From Acidimicrobiia bacterium (GTDB taxonomy: Bacteria > Actinomycetota > Acidimicrobiia > Spongiisociales > ZC4RG35), in NCBI GenBank assembly GCA_028284765.1, contig JANQRA010000002.1, forward strand, positions 1-64,000: a DNA stretch of 64,000 nucleotides, in the 5' to 3' direction. Made by a program: the position numbers and the translations under genes. The notes under the pieces were generated by a model that saw nothing but the letters and a program-made list of their open reading frames with translations, did not search any database and was not told the DNA's origin. Of the stretch, positions 36,226-44,108 are shown piece by piece (position 1 is the first letter of the stretch; every line of letters begins with the position of its first letter).

Positions 36226-36948
36226 ATGGACGCTTCCTACGACATAACGGCCGAGTTCCACGAGGTCTTCATGCCTCCCGCCTGGGACCGACTGCGCGAT
36301 CCGCTGAGCGCCATCTTCGGTGACATCGGGCCGGATGGGGTGATCGTCGACATCGGCGCCGGCAGCGGGCTGGGCTCGGTTCTGCTGGCCGAGGTCAGCG
36401 AGGCCGAGATTGTCGCCCTCGAGCCGAACACCACCATGCGGTCGATGATGGTGGCACGTCTGGACACTGCCGGTGTGCTCGAAAGGGTGACCGTGCTACC
36501 CGGGGCCGTCCCGGATGGACTCGAGGGGCTGCCCGACCGAGTGGACGGCGTGATCGCGACGCACATGCTCGGGCATCTCGCCGGCGCGGCAAGAATGAGC
36601 CTGCTCGAATGGATCGCGAACAGCTTGGCGCCGGGTCGAACCGCGCTGCTCACCGTGACTCCCGAGGCCGCAGCAGAAGCTCCCGCAGGAGGTACCGAAC
36701 CGGTTGTCCAGGAGCGGGCCGTCGGTCGGTTCGTCTATCGGGTCACCTCCCGCATGGCGGGCCCGGGCCTGATGGAGGGTGTCTTCGAGGTCATCGACCA
36801 GCAGCAAGAAGTGATCCGCTCGGTGCCCGACACTACCTCTTGGGAAGCCGTGACGGCCGACGACGTCAGCGCCTCTCTGGCCAGTCATCCGGTCGAGGTC
36901 ACCGAACCGCTGGACGGCGTTGCCCTGATCTCGAAACTGAGCGAGTAG
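36226..36948 (+). CDS. SAM-dependent class I methyltransferase
   Basis: A 240-residue methyltransferase. Motif I is VIVDIGAGSGLGSVLLAE, the acidic ribose contact is in IVALEPN, and motif IV is around GVIATHMLGHL. The start is the ATG at 36226; a longer frame to 36145 would run through the operator-like box. Substrate is unknown. It is divergent from a metal importer and shares its putative operator, so a metal-responsive role (for example metallophore synthesis or metal sparing) is a reasonable inference but unproven. Confidence 0.8.
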   Translation: MDASYDITAEFHEVFMPPAWDRLRDPLSAIFGDIGPDGVIVDIGAGSGLGSVLLAEVSEAEIVALEPNTTMRSMMVARLDTAGVLERVTVLPGAVPDGLEGLPDRVDGVIATHMLGHLAGAARMSLLEWIANSLAPGRTALLTVTPEAAAEAPAGGTEPVVQERAVGRFVYRVTSRMAGPGLMEGVFEVIDQQQEVIRSVPDTTSWEAVTADDVSASLASHPVEVTEPLDGVALISKLSE

Positions 36949-37030
36949 CAGCCGGAAGCGACACTTCCCTACGAAACAGGACAGGCCTCAAGCCACCTCC
37001 CCAGTGGTGATCCGGGTTGAGAGCGACCAG

Positions 37031-37105
37031 TGGGCCGTGCGGGACTTGAACCTGCGACCTCTCGCGTGTGAGGCGAGCGCTCTAGCCAGACTGAGCTAAC
37101 GGCCC
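37031..37105 (-). tRNA. tRNA-Val(CAC)
   Basis: Read on the minus strand, the acceptor arms GGGCCGT and ACGGCCC pair, and the D arm (TAGCTCAG) and T arm (GGTTCAAGTCC) are standard. The anticodon stem CTCGC/GCGAG encloses the loop CTCACAC, giving anticodon CAC. CCA is not encoded. Confidence 0.93.
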
Positions 37106-37144
37106 TGGAACGGATCAGGTTAGTTCTGCGAAGATCAAAGACGA

Positions 37145-37483
37145 ATGCGGCGCCATGACTTCGAAGGCCACATCGACACCGTGCTGGAGGAGCTCCCACA
37201 GTGGGTGGTCGACGAGTTGGACAATCTGATCGTCGTTGTCGAAGACCAACCTCCGGACAACGAACCCGGTCTGCTCGGCCTCTACGAGGGAGTCTCCAAA
37301 TTGGAGAGGGATTTCTACTCAGGTGCCATGCCGGACAAGATCACCATCTTCAGACAATCCCACTTAGAACTACGTCTCGACGAGGTGGGCCTTAGAGCAG
37401 AAATCCGAAAGACTGTCCTTCACGAGATCGCACATCACCTGGGGATAGACGATGACCGTCTGCACGAATTGGGCTGGGATTAG
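37145..37483 (+). CDS. MMP-family zincin-like metallopeptidase
   Basis: A 112-residue minimal zincin. The zinc motif is LHEIAHHLGIDDDRLHELGW (HExxH with a downstream third ligand), and the N-terminus has LPQWVVDELDNLIVVVED. These small proteins are widespread in actinobacteria and their substrates are unknown. Its 3' end overlaps the convergent gene at 37480 by four bases. Confidence 0.85.
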   Translation: MRRHDFEGHIDTVLEELPQWVVDELDNLIVVVEDQPPDNEPGLLGLYEGVSKLERDFYSGAMPDKITIFRQSHLELRLDEVGLRAEIRKTVLHEIAHHLGIDDDRLHELGWD

Positions 37484-37869
37484 CGGCGGCGCGTTTCGGC
37501 AATTCCAGCGGACCTGAGTACAGCAGCAGGCACACCGATCTCTCTCCACGCCGTATAGGAAATTCCCTTCCGATCTGAGTAGGCCTTGGCATGGTCGACG
37601 AAGCCCTTTTCCAGACCGGCGAAGTCCTCGGAGTCTCCAAGATCCTCAATCGCCTTCTCGATATCGAGTTTGGACTGAATGAGGTCCACCCGCTTGAGCG
37701 GGTCGTCGCTGGCCGCAATCTTCTCGGCGACGCCAGCCAAACGCGCTTCGAGGGTCTCTTTTGTGACCGGTCGCCCGGGTTTACGCCCTTCAATTGCTTT
37801 CAAATAGCCTTTGATGGCACGTGCCTGTTGTCTGCCAAGTGCCAGAGCATCTTTGTGGTCTTGTGACAT
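37480..37869 (-). CDS. Hypothetical protein with AT-hook-like motif
   Basis: A 129-residue, largely helical and charged protein. KAIEGRKPGRPVTKETLEARL contains a GRP core like an AT-hook, and the Lys/Arg-rich N-terminus suggests nucleic-acid binding. The ATG at 37869 has GAGGG about nine bases upstream; another ATG two codons earlier is possible. It is divergent from the ABC ATPase gene (57 bases apart). The family is not recognised. Confidence 0.65.
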   Translation of the reverse strand: MSQDHKDALALGRQQARAIKGYLKAIEGRKPGRPVTKETLEARLAGVAEKIAASDDPLKRVDLIQSKLDIEKAIEDLGDSEDFAGLEKGFVDHAKAYSDRKGISYTAWREIGVPAAVLRSAGIAETRRR

Positions 37870-37926
37870 CTGCATAACCCTCTTGATTATGTCACGGACG
37901 GCCAGAGTCTGTACTGTCCCCTCGCT

Positions 37927-38811
37927 ATGAGTGTCGCCATCGAAGTCCAGGGCCTGCACAAGTCATACGGCGACGTCGAAGCCGTCAAGGGAATCGACCT
38001 TTCGATCGATGCCGGGGAGGTGTTCGCACTTCTCGGCCCCAACGGCGCCGGGAAGACGACAACCGTGGAGATTCTCGAGGGTCACAGAAAGGCCACTCAG
38101 GGCTCAGTGAGTGTTCTCGGGCACGATCCTGCCCTGGCTGAGCGTGACTTCAAGGACCGCGTCGGCATTGTCTTGCAAGAGTCCTCCGTCGAGAAGGAGT
38201 TAACTGTTCGGGAAGCTCTGTCGATTTACGGCGGCTCGTATTCGAAACGTCTCGAAGTCGACAATCTCATCGACATCGTCGGTTTGCATGAGAAAGCAGA
38301 CGCACGAATCGGGACACTCAGTGGTGGCCAGAAACGCCGGTTGGAACTCGCACTTGGAATTGTTGGCGACCCGGACCTGATCTTCCTTGATGAGCCGACA
38401 ACAGGCTTCGACCCTTCTGCCCGACGGGATGCATGGAAAGTCATCGACAATCTGCGGTCACTGGGCAAGACGATCTTGCTCACCACCCACTACATGGATG
38501 AGGCTCAGAACCTCTCGGACCGCGTGGCGGTCATCGCAGATGGTGTGATCGTCGCTGAAGGGACACCGGATACGCTCGGTGGCCGAGAGCTTGCTGCCAC
38601 GCGGATCTCATTCCGCGTTCCCGACGGGGCCACTCTGCCAAGCGATTTTCAGATCTCGAACGGTGTCGCCAGCGTCCAATCGGGAGAACCCACCAAGGCT
38701 CTGCACAAGATCACAGGCTGGGCGATCGACAACGGTCACGAATTGGAGGACCTAAGCGTCACCCGTCCTTCTCTTGAAGAGATCTACCTCGCACTGACGG
38801 AGGCCGAGTAG
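37927..38811 (+). CDS. ABC exporter ATPase (DrrA-like)
   Basis: A 294-residue ATPase with Walker A GPNGAGKTTTVE, signature LSGGQKRRLEL, Walker B LIFLDEPTTGFD and switch His in LLTTHYMDEAQ. The C-terminal extension is typical of drug/antibiotic or polysaccharide exporter ATPases. It ends two bases before the permease start, and the pair should form a homodimeric-permease exporter. Confidence 0.93.
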   Translation: MSVAIEVQGLHKSYGDVEAVKGIDLSIDAGEVFALLGPNGAGKTTTVEILEGHRKATQGSVSVLGHDPALAERDFKDRVGIVLQESSVEKELTVREALSIYGGSYSKRLEVDNLIDIVGLHEKADARIGTLSGGQKRRLELALGIVGDPDLIFLDEPTTGFDPSARRDAWKVIDNLRSLGKTILLTTHYMDEAQNLSDRVAVIADGVIVAEGTPDTLGGRELAATRISFRVPDGATLPSDFQISNGVASVQSGEPTKALHKITGWAIDNGHELEDLSVTRPSLEEIYLALTEAE

Positions 38812-38813
38812 CC

Positions 38814-39629
38814 ATGGCCCGACTTTCGACTGCAGGTCTCATCAGGCAACAGGTCGGATATGAGCTCAAGATGTTCATCCGCACGCCAATCGCTGCCTTT
38901 TTCACGCTGATATTCCCACTGCTGCTGTTGTTCATCTTTGGAGCCCTGTTCGGTAACGAAGAGATACCCGAACTGGGAATCACCGTGGCCCAATACTTCG
39001 CACCCGCATTGGCGGTCTTCTCTGCGGCTTCGGCCACATACACGAATATCGGGGTGTTCACATCGTTCCAGCGGGACGAGGGCATTCTCAAGAGAGTGCG
39101 CGGAACGCCATTGCCGCCTTGGATCTTCTTCGTCGGCAAGATGTTGTCGTCGTTCCTCATCGCCGCGGCGGCTGTCAGCGCCATGATGCTGGTTGGCGTT
39201 CTGGTCTACGACATCCAGATCATGGCCAGCACCCTTCCCGCAGCGATCATCTCGTTCTTCGCAGGCGTCATCTGTTTCGCTGCCCTGGGTCTGCTGGTTG
39301 CCGCTGTCGCACCATCGGGAAACGCGGCGACTGCGATCGCCAACTCGACGCTTCTCCCCCTCGCCTTCTTCTCGGGTCTGTTCATCCCGCTGACTGATGA
39401 TTCGCCCACATGGTTGGTGACTCTCGGTGACATCTTCCCCCTCAAGCACTTCAACGATGCGTTCCAAGCTGCGTTCCTGCCCACCACGACCGGGGCCGGA
39501 TTCGACTGGCCGGCCATTGGCTACATGCTGCTCTGGGCGGCTGTTGCGATGCTCCTGGCTCTTCGTCTCTTCAAGTGGGAGTCTCGTAGCGGCGGATCTG
39601 AGAAGAACCGCGCAAAGGCGATGTCATAG
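38814..39629 (+). CDS. ABC-2 type transporter permease
   Basis: A 271-residue ABC-2 permease with six hydrophobic segments, starting after a short cytosolic region (GLIRQQVGYELKMFIRTP). The amphipathic SFQRDEGILKRVRGTPLPPW segment is the coupling-helix signature of this family. It works with the ATPase just upstream. The exported compound cannot be inferred. Confidence 0.92.
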   Translation: MARLSTAGLIRQQVGYELKMFIRTPIAAFFTLIFPLLLLFIFGALFGNEEIPELGITVAQYFAPALAVFSAASATYTNIGVFTSFQRDEGILKRVRGTPLPPWIFFVGKMLSSFLIAAAAVSAMMLVGVLVYDIQIMASTLPAAIISFFAGVICFAALGLLVAAVAPSGNAATAIANSTLLPLAFFSGLFIPLTDDSPTWLVTLGDIFPLKHFNDAFQAAFLPTTTGAGFDWPAIGYMLLWAAVAMLLALRLFKWESRSGGSEKNRAKAMS

Positions 39630-39652
39630 CCCCCAAGCGGGAACACCAAGCC

Positions 39653-40933
39653 TTGGAAGATCTGGGCCCGTTCCCATCCCGGCCTGGATACAACGAGGCG
39701 ACCGCCCTCGACCAGTCGGACCCGCTCGGTTCCTTCCGGGAGCTGTTTGTCAATACCGATCCCGAGCTGATCTACCTGGACGGCAACTCCTTGGGACGAA
39801 TGCCAATTGCCGCAAAGGAGGTCATTCGGCTGGTCGTCGAGGAACAGTGGTCGGACCGATTGATCAGATCCTGGAACGAAGGCTGGTGGGAACTCCAACT
39901 GCGCCTTGGAGACAAGCTCGCACCTTTGGTAGGGGCAAAGAACGGCGAGGTGGTCATCTCGGACTCAACCTCGATCAATCTCTACAAGCTTGCCTACGCG
40001 GCGGTCAGGAGTTCCAAAGAAGGCAGGCGAAAGATCGTCACGGATGATCTCAACTTCCCCACCGATGTCTACATCTTGGACGGCATCGCTCGGGAGCTAG
40101 ACCTCGAGTTGGTGATTGTGGAGTCGGACGGAATCAACGGCCCGATTGATCCTCTATCGAAAGCGATCGACCGAACCACCGCCCTCGTCTCTTTGTCGCA
40201 CACTGTCTTCAAGTCCGGATACACCTATGACATGGCAGCACTGACATCGATGTGCCACGCAGCGGGCGCGCTGGTGCTTTGGGATCTCAGTCACAGCGTT
40301 GGGGCTATGCCGATCGACCTCAATGGGTCGGGAGCCGACCTGGCCGTTGGGTGTACCTACAAGTATCTGAATGGGGGCCCCGGCTCCCCCGCCTTCCTTT
40401 ACGTGAGACGTGAGCATCAGCAGAGGCTGGCCGACCCTATCTCGGGATGGTGGGGCCACGAAGACCCGTTTGGATTCGGGCTCGAGTGGACTCCCACCGA
40501 AGGTATTCGGAAGTTCCACGCCGGAACGATGCCGATCCTCTCGCTTGCAGCCATCGAACCCGGGCTCGACCATGCTCTGGAAGCGACCCCACAAGCAATC
40601 CGGCACAAGTCGGAGGCGCTCAGCAACTACCTGATCGACTTGAGCAGAACGGCGCTCGAACCACGGGGATTCTCCTTGGCCAGCCCAACGGACCAAGCCC
40701 TCCGTGGTTCACACGTGTCGTTTGCCCACGAGAACGCCTGGCCAATCACGAAAGCGATGATCGAGGTCGGCAAGATGATTCCTGACTTCCGGAACCCAGA
40801 CAACGTGAGGATTGGACTGTCTCCTCTCTACACGACGTTCCTCGAGGTTCACACCGCCGTTTGTCGCATGGCGGATCTGATCGACTCAGAGGCATATCAA
40901 GAATTCGAAGGCGCCAGCGCAACGGTCACATGA
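39653..40933 (+). CDS. kynU: Kynureninase
   Basis: PLP-dependent hydrolase that cleaves kynurenine to anthranilate and alanine. The 426-residue product shows YLDGNSLGRMP near the start, the PLP Lys in GCTYKYLNGGPGSPAF, and WWGHEDPFGF in the active-site region. The start is TTG, 24 bases after the permease stop. No other kynurenine-pathway gene is in the window, so it may be a stand-alone salvage enzyme. Confidence 0.93.
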   Translation: MEDLGPFPSRPGYNEATALDQSDPLGSFRELFVNTDPELIYLDGNSLGRMPIAAKEVIRLVVEEQWSDRLIRSWNEGWWELQLRLGDKLAPLVGAKNGEVVISDSTSINLYKLAYAAVRSSKEGRRKIVTDDLNFPTDVYILDGIARELDLELVIVESDGINGPIDPLSKAIDRTTALVSLSHTVFKSGYTYDMAALTSMCHAAGALVLWDLSHSVGAMPIDLNGSGADLAVGCTYKYLNGGPGSPAFLYVRREHQQRLADPISGWWGHEDPFGFGLEWTPTEGIRKFHAGTMPILSLAAIEPGLDHALEATPQAIRHKSEALSNYLIDLSRTALEPRGFSLASPTDQALRGSHVSFAHENAWPITKAMIEVGKMIPDFRNPDNVRIGLSPLYTTFLEVHTAVCRMADLIDSEAYQEFEGASATVT

Positions 40934-40966
40934 CCGTCGGAAGTCCGCGTCGGTATGGTCACTCCC

Positions 40967-41194
40967 ATGAAGATCGATGACATGGAGCGTGGCGAGAAGT
41001 ACACCATCCGCTACCGGACTGGCGACGAGGTCAAGGACTTCGACGGTTGTCGCTTCGAAGGGCTCGGGTTCCTCGAGTTCCCGGGTGGCGAGGAGAACAT
41101 TGCCCAGAAGGTGGTTGCCGCACGCCGTGACCACTCAGCTCCTCTCCCGATCCTCTTCAACGAGGAAGACATCGTCGAGATCGTCCCCGAGTAG
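40967..41194 (+). CDS. Small hypothetical protein
   Basis: A 75-residue acidic protein (MKIDDMERGEKYTIRYRTGD) with predicted beta-strand character and a C-terminal acidic tail (EEDIVEIVPE). It looks like a small barrel such as an Sm- or SH3-like fold, but this is only an impression. An alternative ATG lies four codons upstream at 40955. It is downstream of kynU on the same strand. Confidence 0.55.
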   Translation: MKIDDMERGEKYTIRYRTGDEVKDFDGCRFEGLGFLEFPGGEENIAQKVVAARRDHSAPLPILFNEEDIVEIVPE

Positions 41195-41211
41195 ACCAAG
41201 GGCAGATCAGA

Positions 41212-41778
41212 TCAATCGAGTCCGAGACGTTCTATCGCGGCGCGCACGACAGCGAGCGTGTCGTCGATGATGGAAGTGTCCCGCATCGTCCGTGCCAGGG
41301 TCGACGATCCCTCATAGGCAGCCACCACGAACCTCGCGGTCGTAAGCGCATCTGCAGGTGCCGCACCTCGCGCTTCGAAGGCTCCTGCAATGGTGCTGAT
41401 CCAAGACTCGAAAGCTCTGGCGCCGGCTTCTCGCACAGGTTCTGTCATGGCAGCCTCTGTGGAAGGGACACCCACTGGACATCCAAGCCGAAAGTCCGAA
41501 GCGGCCATATCGGCAGCAAGAGCGCCAAAGAACACTTCGGCGCCCCCGGTCGACAGTTCAGAGCCTTCCATCACGGCCTTCAGCTGTTCTGCGCCATCTG
41601 CTCCGGCATGCCTGATCGCAGCGACGGCCAGTTCTTCTTTGCCGCCCGGGAAGTAGTGATACATCGAGCCGGCCGTCACGTCAGAGCTGTTCAGGACACC
41701 TTCCATGGTGGTGTCGCCGATCCCGCGCTCCCGGATGCTGGTTGTCATGTGCTCGATCAGTTGATCACGTCGGGTCAC
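41212..41778 (-). CDS. TetR/AcrR family transcriptional repressor
   Basis: A 188-residue regulator. The N-terminal helix-turn-helix reads GIGDTTMEGVLNSSDVTAGS followed by MYHYFPGGKEEL, and the ligand-binding half resembles the LmrA/YxaF-like group. It starts with GTG and is divergent from the SnoaL-like gene. A perfect 20-bp palindrome (41833-41852) between them is the likely operator. Confidence 0.9.
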   Translation of the reverse strand: MTRRDQLIEHMTTSIRERGIGDTTMEGVLNSSDVTAGSMYHYFPGGKEELAVAAIRHAGADGAEQLKAVMEGSELSTGGAEVFFGALAADMAASDFRLGCPVGVPSTEAAMTEPVREAGARAFESWISTIAGAFEARGAAPADALTTARFVVAAYEGSSTLARTMRDTSIIDDTLAVVRAAIERLGLD

Positions 41779-41832
41779 GTCGGTCCCTTTCCTCTCTGTG
41801 TTTGTGATGACTTGTGGTGCCGCTCAGATTGT

Positions 41833-41852
41833 ACTAGAATATTCATTCTAGT
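41833..41852. promoter_or_regulatory. Palindromic TetR operator candidate
   Basis: ACTAGAATATTCATTCTAGT has perfect 8-base arms around ATTC. It lies between the divergent TetR and SnoaL-like genes, 20 bases before the latter's ATG, where bound repressor would block both promoters. Confidence 0.7.
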
Positions 41853-41871
41853 CGACCCAACGGAGGAAACA

Positions 41872-42351
41872 ATGACCGCAGCAACTATCGATTTAGCAGC
41901 CTTAGACAACCCGACATGGGACGAGACCGAGCGATCCAACGTCCGCACAATGGCCGACTTCGTACAACTGTTGATGAATGACCACGACTTCGACGCAGTT
42001 CGTGAGAGGTTCTCAACCGGCACGTACGTTCAGCACAACAGGTCTATCCCCGATGGCATCGACGGACTCATTGGTTACGTCAGCCAGCTGGTCAAGAGGT
42101 TCCCCGACTACTCATACGACGTCCGCCAGATTGTCGCCAGTGGCGATCGAGTGATCTTCCATAGCCACGCCACCCTCAAGTCAGAACACAGAGGCGATGA
42201 GTCCAGGGGCTTCAACATCTTCGATATGTGGCGACTCGAGGACGGCAAGATCGCCAATCACTGGGATTCACTGCAGGCTCTGGACTTCTCGAGCCGGTTG
42301 ATAGCCCTCGCAGGCGGAGGCAGGATCAAGAACGACAACGGGGTTTTCTAG
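41872..42351 (+). CDS. SnoaL-like (NTF2-fold) protein
   Basis: A 159-residue NTF2-like protein with ERFSTGTYVQHNRSIPDGID, VASGDRVIFHSHATL and FNIFDMWRLEDGKIANHWD, the SnoaL-like pattern common in small cyclases, isomerases and unknown proteins. The ATG has a strong ribosome site (CGGAGG). It is probably repressed by the divergent TetR protein. Ligand unknown. Confidence 0.83.
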   Translation: MTAATIDLAALDNPTWDETERSNVRTMADFVQLLMNDHDFDAVRERFSTGTYVQHNRSIPDGIDGLIGYVSQLVKRFPDYSYDVRQIVASGDRVIFHSHATLKSEHRGDESRGFNIFDMWRLEDGKIANHWDSLQALDFSSRLIALAGGGRIKNDNGVF

Positions 42352-42408
42352 GCCTGACCTGGAGTCCTGCCATACCGGCTGGACGATTGGTGTAGGTTCG
42401 GTTTCGTT

Positions 42409-42582
42409 GTGGCAGCTGCATTCGTAATTGCGTCCGGACTGGCCTCGTTCTTGATCGGAATGACTAACGGGCGATTCAAGAACATCGAACTGGGTCGACC
42501 GCTGAGTTCCGACGAGAAGTTGGGGTTGATTGCCGTAGGCGTCGTCCTTATGGCGATCGGATTCGGCATGGTTCTGTTCTAG
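42409..42582 (+). CDS. Small two-helix membrane protein
   Basis: A 57-residue product from GTG at 42409. Two hydrophobic segments (VAAAFVIASGLASFLIG and LGLIAVGVVLMAIGFGMVLF) flank a short polar loop with NGRFKNIELGRPLSSDEKL. It ends just before a strong terminator. The family is unknown; the clean membrane pattern and the terminator support it as a real gene. Confidence 0.55.
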   Translation: MAAAFVIASGLASFLIGMTNGRFKNIELGRPLSSDEKLGLIAVGVVLMAIGFGMVLF

Positions 42583-42601
42583 GCGACCCAAACCCTCGCG
42601 A

Positions 42602-42641
42602 CAAAGAGAAAACCCCCTGCTTCCAGGGGGTTTTCTCTTTG
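42602..42641. terminator. Strong intrinsic terminator hairpin (copy 1)
   Basis: A perfect 16-bp stem (CAAAGAGAAAACCCCC with its complement) encloses the loop TGCTTCCA. A- and T-rich arms allow it to act in both directions: for the small membrane protein on the plus strand and for the tRNA remnant on the minus strand. A near copy occurs at 43252-43279. Confidence 0.85.
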
Positions 42642-42683
42642 TGGGCCTGCAGGACTTGAACCTACGACCTCTTGCGTGTCGAG
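42642..42683 (-). pseudogene. 3' remnant of tRNA-Val(GAC)
   Basis: A 38-base stretch (42646-42683) is identical to bases 43290-43327 of the intact tRNA-Val(GAC): the T arm, variable loop and part of the anticodon arm. The 5' half is missing and replaced by unrelated sequence. With the duplicated terminator it marks the left boundary of a small inserted or duplicated unit. Confidence 0.8.
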
Positions 42684-42735
42684 GAAAAGGAAGGGGGTGC
42701 AACGTCGATAGCTCGTACTGCCACCTCCTCAACCA

Positions 42736-43197
42736 TCAACTATTCGCAGGGTGCAGCTCGAAACACGACCTCCAGGAGCAAATGCCGTATCCGCCGTTCG
42801 TGACCTTGGTCGGCAACGACACCACACCACCAAGGTTGACTGATAGCTCGCAGAACTCCTTTGGCGAATCATCCCAAGTATCGCCCGGATAGTCGTCATG
42901 CCCAACCGCAAACCACAGCGGACCGACGATGCGATAGAGGCCAAGGCAGGACCCGACGTCCACACGAGCAGAGGGCGGGTCAGCTGCGTCCATGTCGACG
43001 ACGACAGGAGCACCTACAACAACTCTGATAGCTGAGTTGAATCGGTTGCCGTTGTACGCCGCAGCGCTTGCGATCAGCACGAATCCAAGCGATGCGAGGA
43101 GGACTGGCCCAACCAAACCTCTCCGCCGAGTGCCAGCAACGAGAGCTGCGACCAGGGCCAAGCCTCCCAATAGCCACCCCATATACGTCCCAAACAA
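42736..43197 (-). CDS. Hypothetical membrane protein inside the tRNA-Val unit
   Basis: A 153-residue protein starting MFGTYMGWLLGGLALVAAL, with two hydrophobic helices (about 5-21 and 30-48). An extracytoplasmic domain of about 100 residues contains four Cys (VGSCLGLYRIVG, FCELSV, GICSWRSCFEL). It is the only gene between the tRNA-Val remnant and the intact tRNA-Val. I do not recognise the family. Confidence 0.6.
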   Translation of the reverse strand: MFGTYMGWLLGGLALVAALVAGTRRRGLVGPVLLASLGFVLIASAAAYNGNRFNSAIRVVVGAPVVVDMDAADPPSARVDVGSCLGLYRIVGPLWFAVGHDDYPGDTWDDSPKEFCELSVNLGGVVSLPTKVTNGGYGICSWRSCFELHPANS

Positions 43198-43251
43198 CTG
43201 CCAACTCAGTTTGCGAACGCCTTTCCTCGGGGGATTCTCAACCGTTCCTAC

Positions 43252-43279
43252 GAGAAAACCCCCTGCTTCCAGGGGGTTT
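43252..43279. terminator. Terminator hairpin downstream of tRNA-Val(GAC) (copy 2)
   Basis: GAGAAAACCCCC-TGCTTCCA-GGGGGTTT, identical to the core of the hairpin at 42606-42633. It lies just downstream of the intact tRNA-Val on the minus strand and probably ends its transcript. Confidence 0.8.
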
Positions 43280-43281
43280 CT

Positions 43282-43358
43282 TGGTGGGCCCTGCAGGACT
43301 TGAACCTACGACCTCTTGCGTGTCGAGCAAGCGCTCTACCAGGCTGAGCTAAGAGCCC
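43282..43358 (-). tRNA. tRNA-Val(GAC)
   Basis: On the minus strand the acceptor GGGCTCT pairs with AGGGCCC, and the anticodon stem CTTGC/GCAAG encloses loop TCGACAC, giving anticodon GAC. Discriminator A and an encoded CCA end (43282-43284) are present. Its 3' half is duplicated at 42646-42683. Confidence 0.93.
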
Positions 43359-43409
43359 TCGTGCTGCTGATGGTAGCTACCCCTCCATTCTTCAGCCAAC
43401 GGGTAAAGG

Positions 43410-43426
43410 GGCGACGACCGGAATCG
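43410..43426 (-). repeat. Short tRNA-Cys 3'-end-like remnant
   Basis: GGCGACGACCGGAATCG is identical to 17 bases of the tRNA-Cys 3' arm found in both attachment repeats. It may be the trace of an older insertion at the same tRNA, about 0.5 kb outside the present island, or chance. Confidence 0.4.
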
Positions 43427-43454
43427 GTCGGCATATCCCAGGTGTATCCCAGGT

Positions 43455-43841
43455 TCAACCCTGCTTCGTTTGGAATGCCGGGTCGGCGATCAGAGGATCG
43501 AGACCGTCCTGCCACTCCTCAGCGGCCATGATGGGCGTACCGTGGATGTTCTTGATGACGGCCATCTGAAAAGCCAGGCTGGGAGAGACGAGAAACATCC
43601 TGTCAGGTGAGAGGGACAGCGACTCGGTCATGTAGAGGGTGGCTAGTTCCCGTCGTCCGTATCCCCCGGATCTCGCTCCGTAGACATACTCAGGATCCGT
43701 CACTTTGAAGTAGAACCGATCCGGTTCCTGGTCGTGCAGAACCTCAACCACCTCCCAACCGCGGGAGGTGCGCCAAAGGCCGAAGCCCAGGAATTCAGCC
43801 GTTTCAGGAGCCTGCTTGGGTCGGCGCTTCAACCATCCCAT
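43455..43841 (-). CDS. Hypothetical protein between the two tRNA insertion sites
   Basis: A 128-residue protein (GWLKRRPKQAPETAEFLGFG at the N-terminus) with predicted alternating strands (VLHDQEPDRFYFKVTDPEYV) and no membrane segment. It lies between tRNA-Val(GAC) and the left tRNA-Cys repeat. It is unrecognised and could itself be cargo of an older insertion. Confidence 0.55.
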   Translation of the reverse strand: MGWLKRRPKQAPETAEFLGFGLWRTSRGWEVVEVLHDQEPDRFYFKVTDPEYVYGARSGGYGRRELATLYMTESLSLSPDRMFLVSPSLAFQMAVIKNIHGTPIMAAEEWQDGLDPLIADPAFQTKQG

Positions 43842-43900
43842 GCCGGAAGGCTACTCGTAGAGGCAAGGATCTGGACACAGCAGAGCGCCTACCAATTGCT

Positions 43901-43953
43901 TTTGTTTGGAGGCGACGACCGGAATCGAACCGGTGTAACGGGTTTTGCAGACC
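43901..43953 (-). repeat. Left attachment-site repeat (53 bp), tRNA-Cys 3' remnant
   Basis: Perfect 53-base direct copy of 48675-48727. It comprises the encoded CCA end, T arm and anticodon-arm half of tRNA-Cys, but the 5' half does not follow. It is the distal boundary of the 4.8 kb island, as expected when an integrase recombines within a tRNA anticodon loop. Confidence 0.88.
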
Positions 43954-44108
43954 GAACCGCGCCGCGGTCCGAAGTCGACCGGCGTAACGAAACGCAACGA
44001 CATGATCAACTGCCATCGTGCAGAATCACTCGAATCACAGTTGCGGTCAGATTCGGAGCATTACGTCACATTTCGTCCTCATGCGGACCAGATGCAGACC
44101 AGCTGCAA
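43954..44108. other. Non-coding left end of the island
   Basis: About 155 bases between the left tRNA repeat and the stop of the receiver-kinase gene. No gene is supported. It carries ATGCGGACCAGATGCAGACC, similar to the sequence at the 3' end of the integrase remnant on the other side of the island. Confidence 0.4.
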
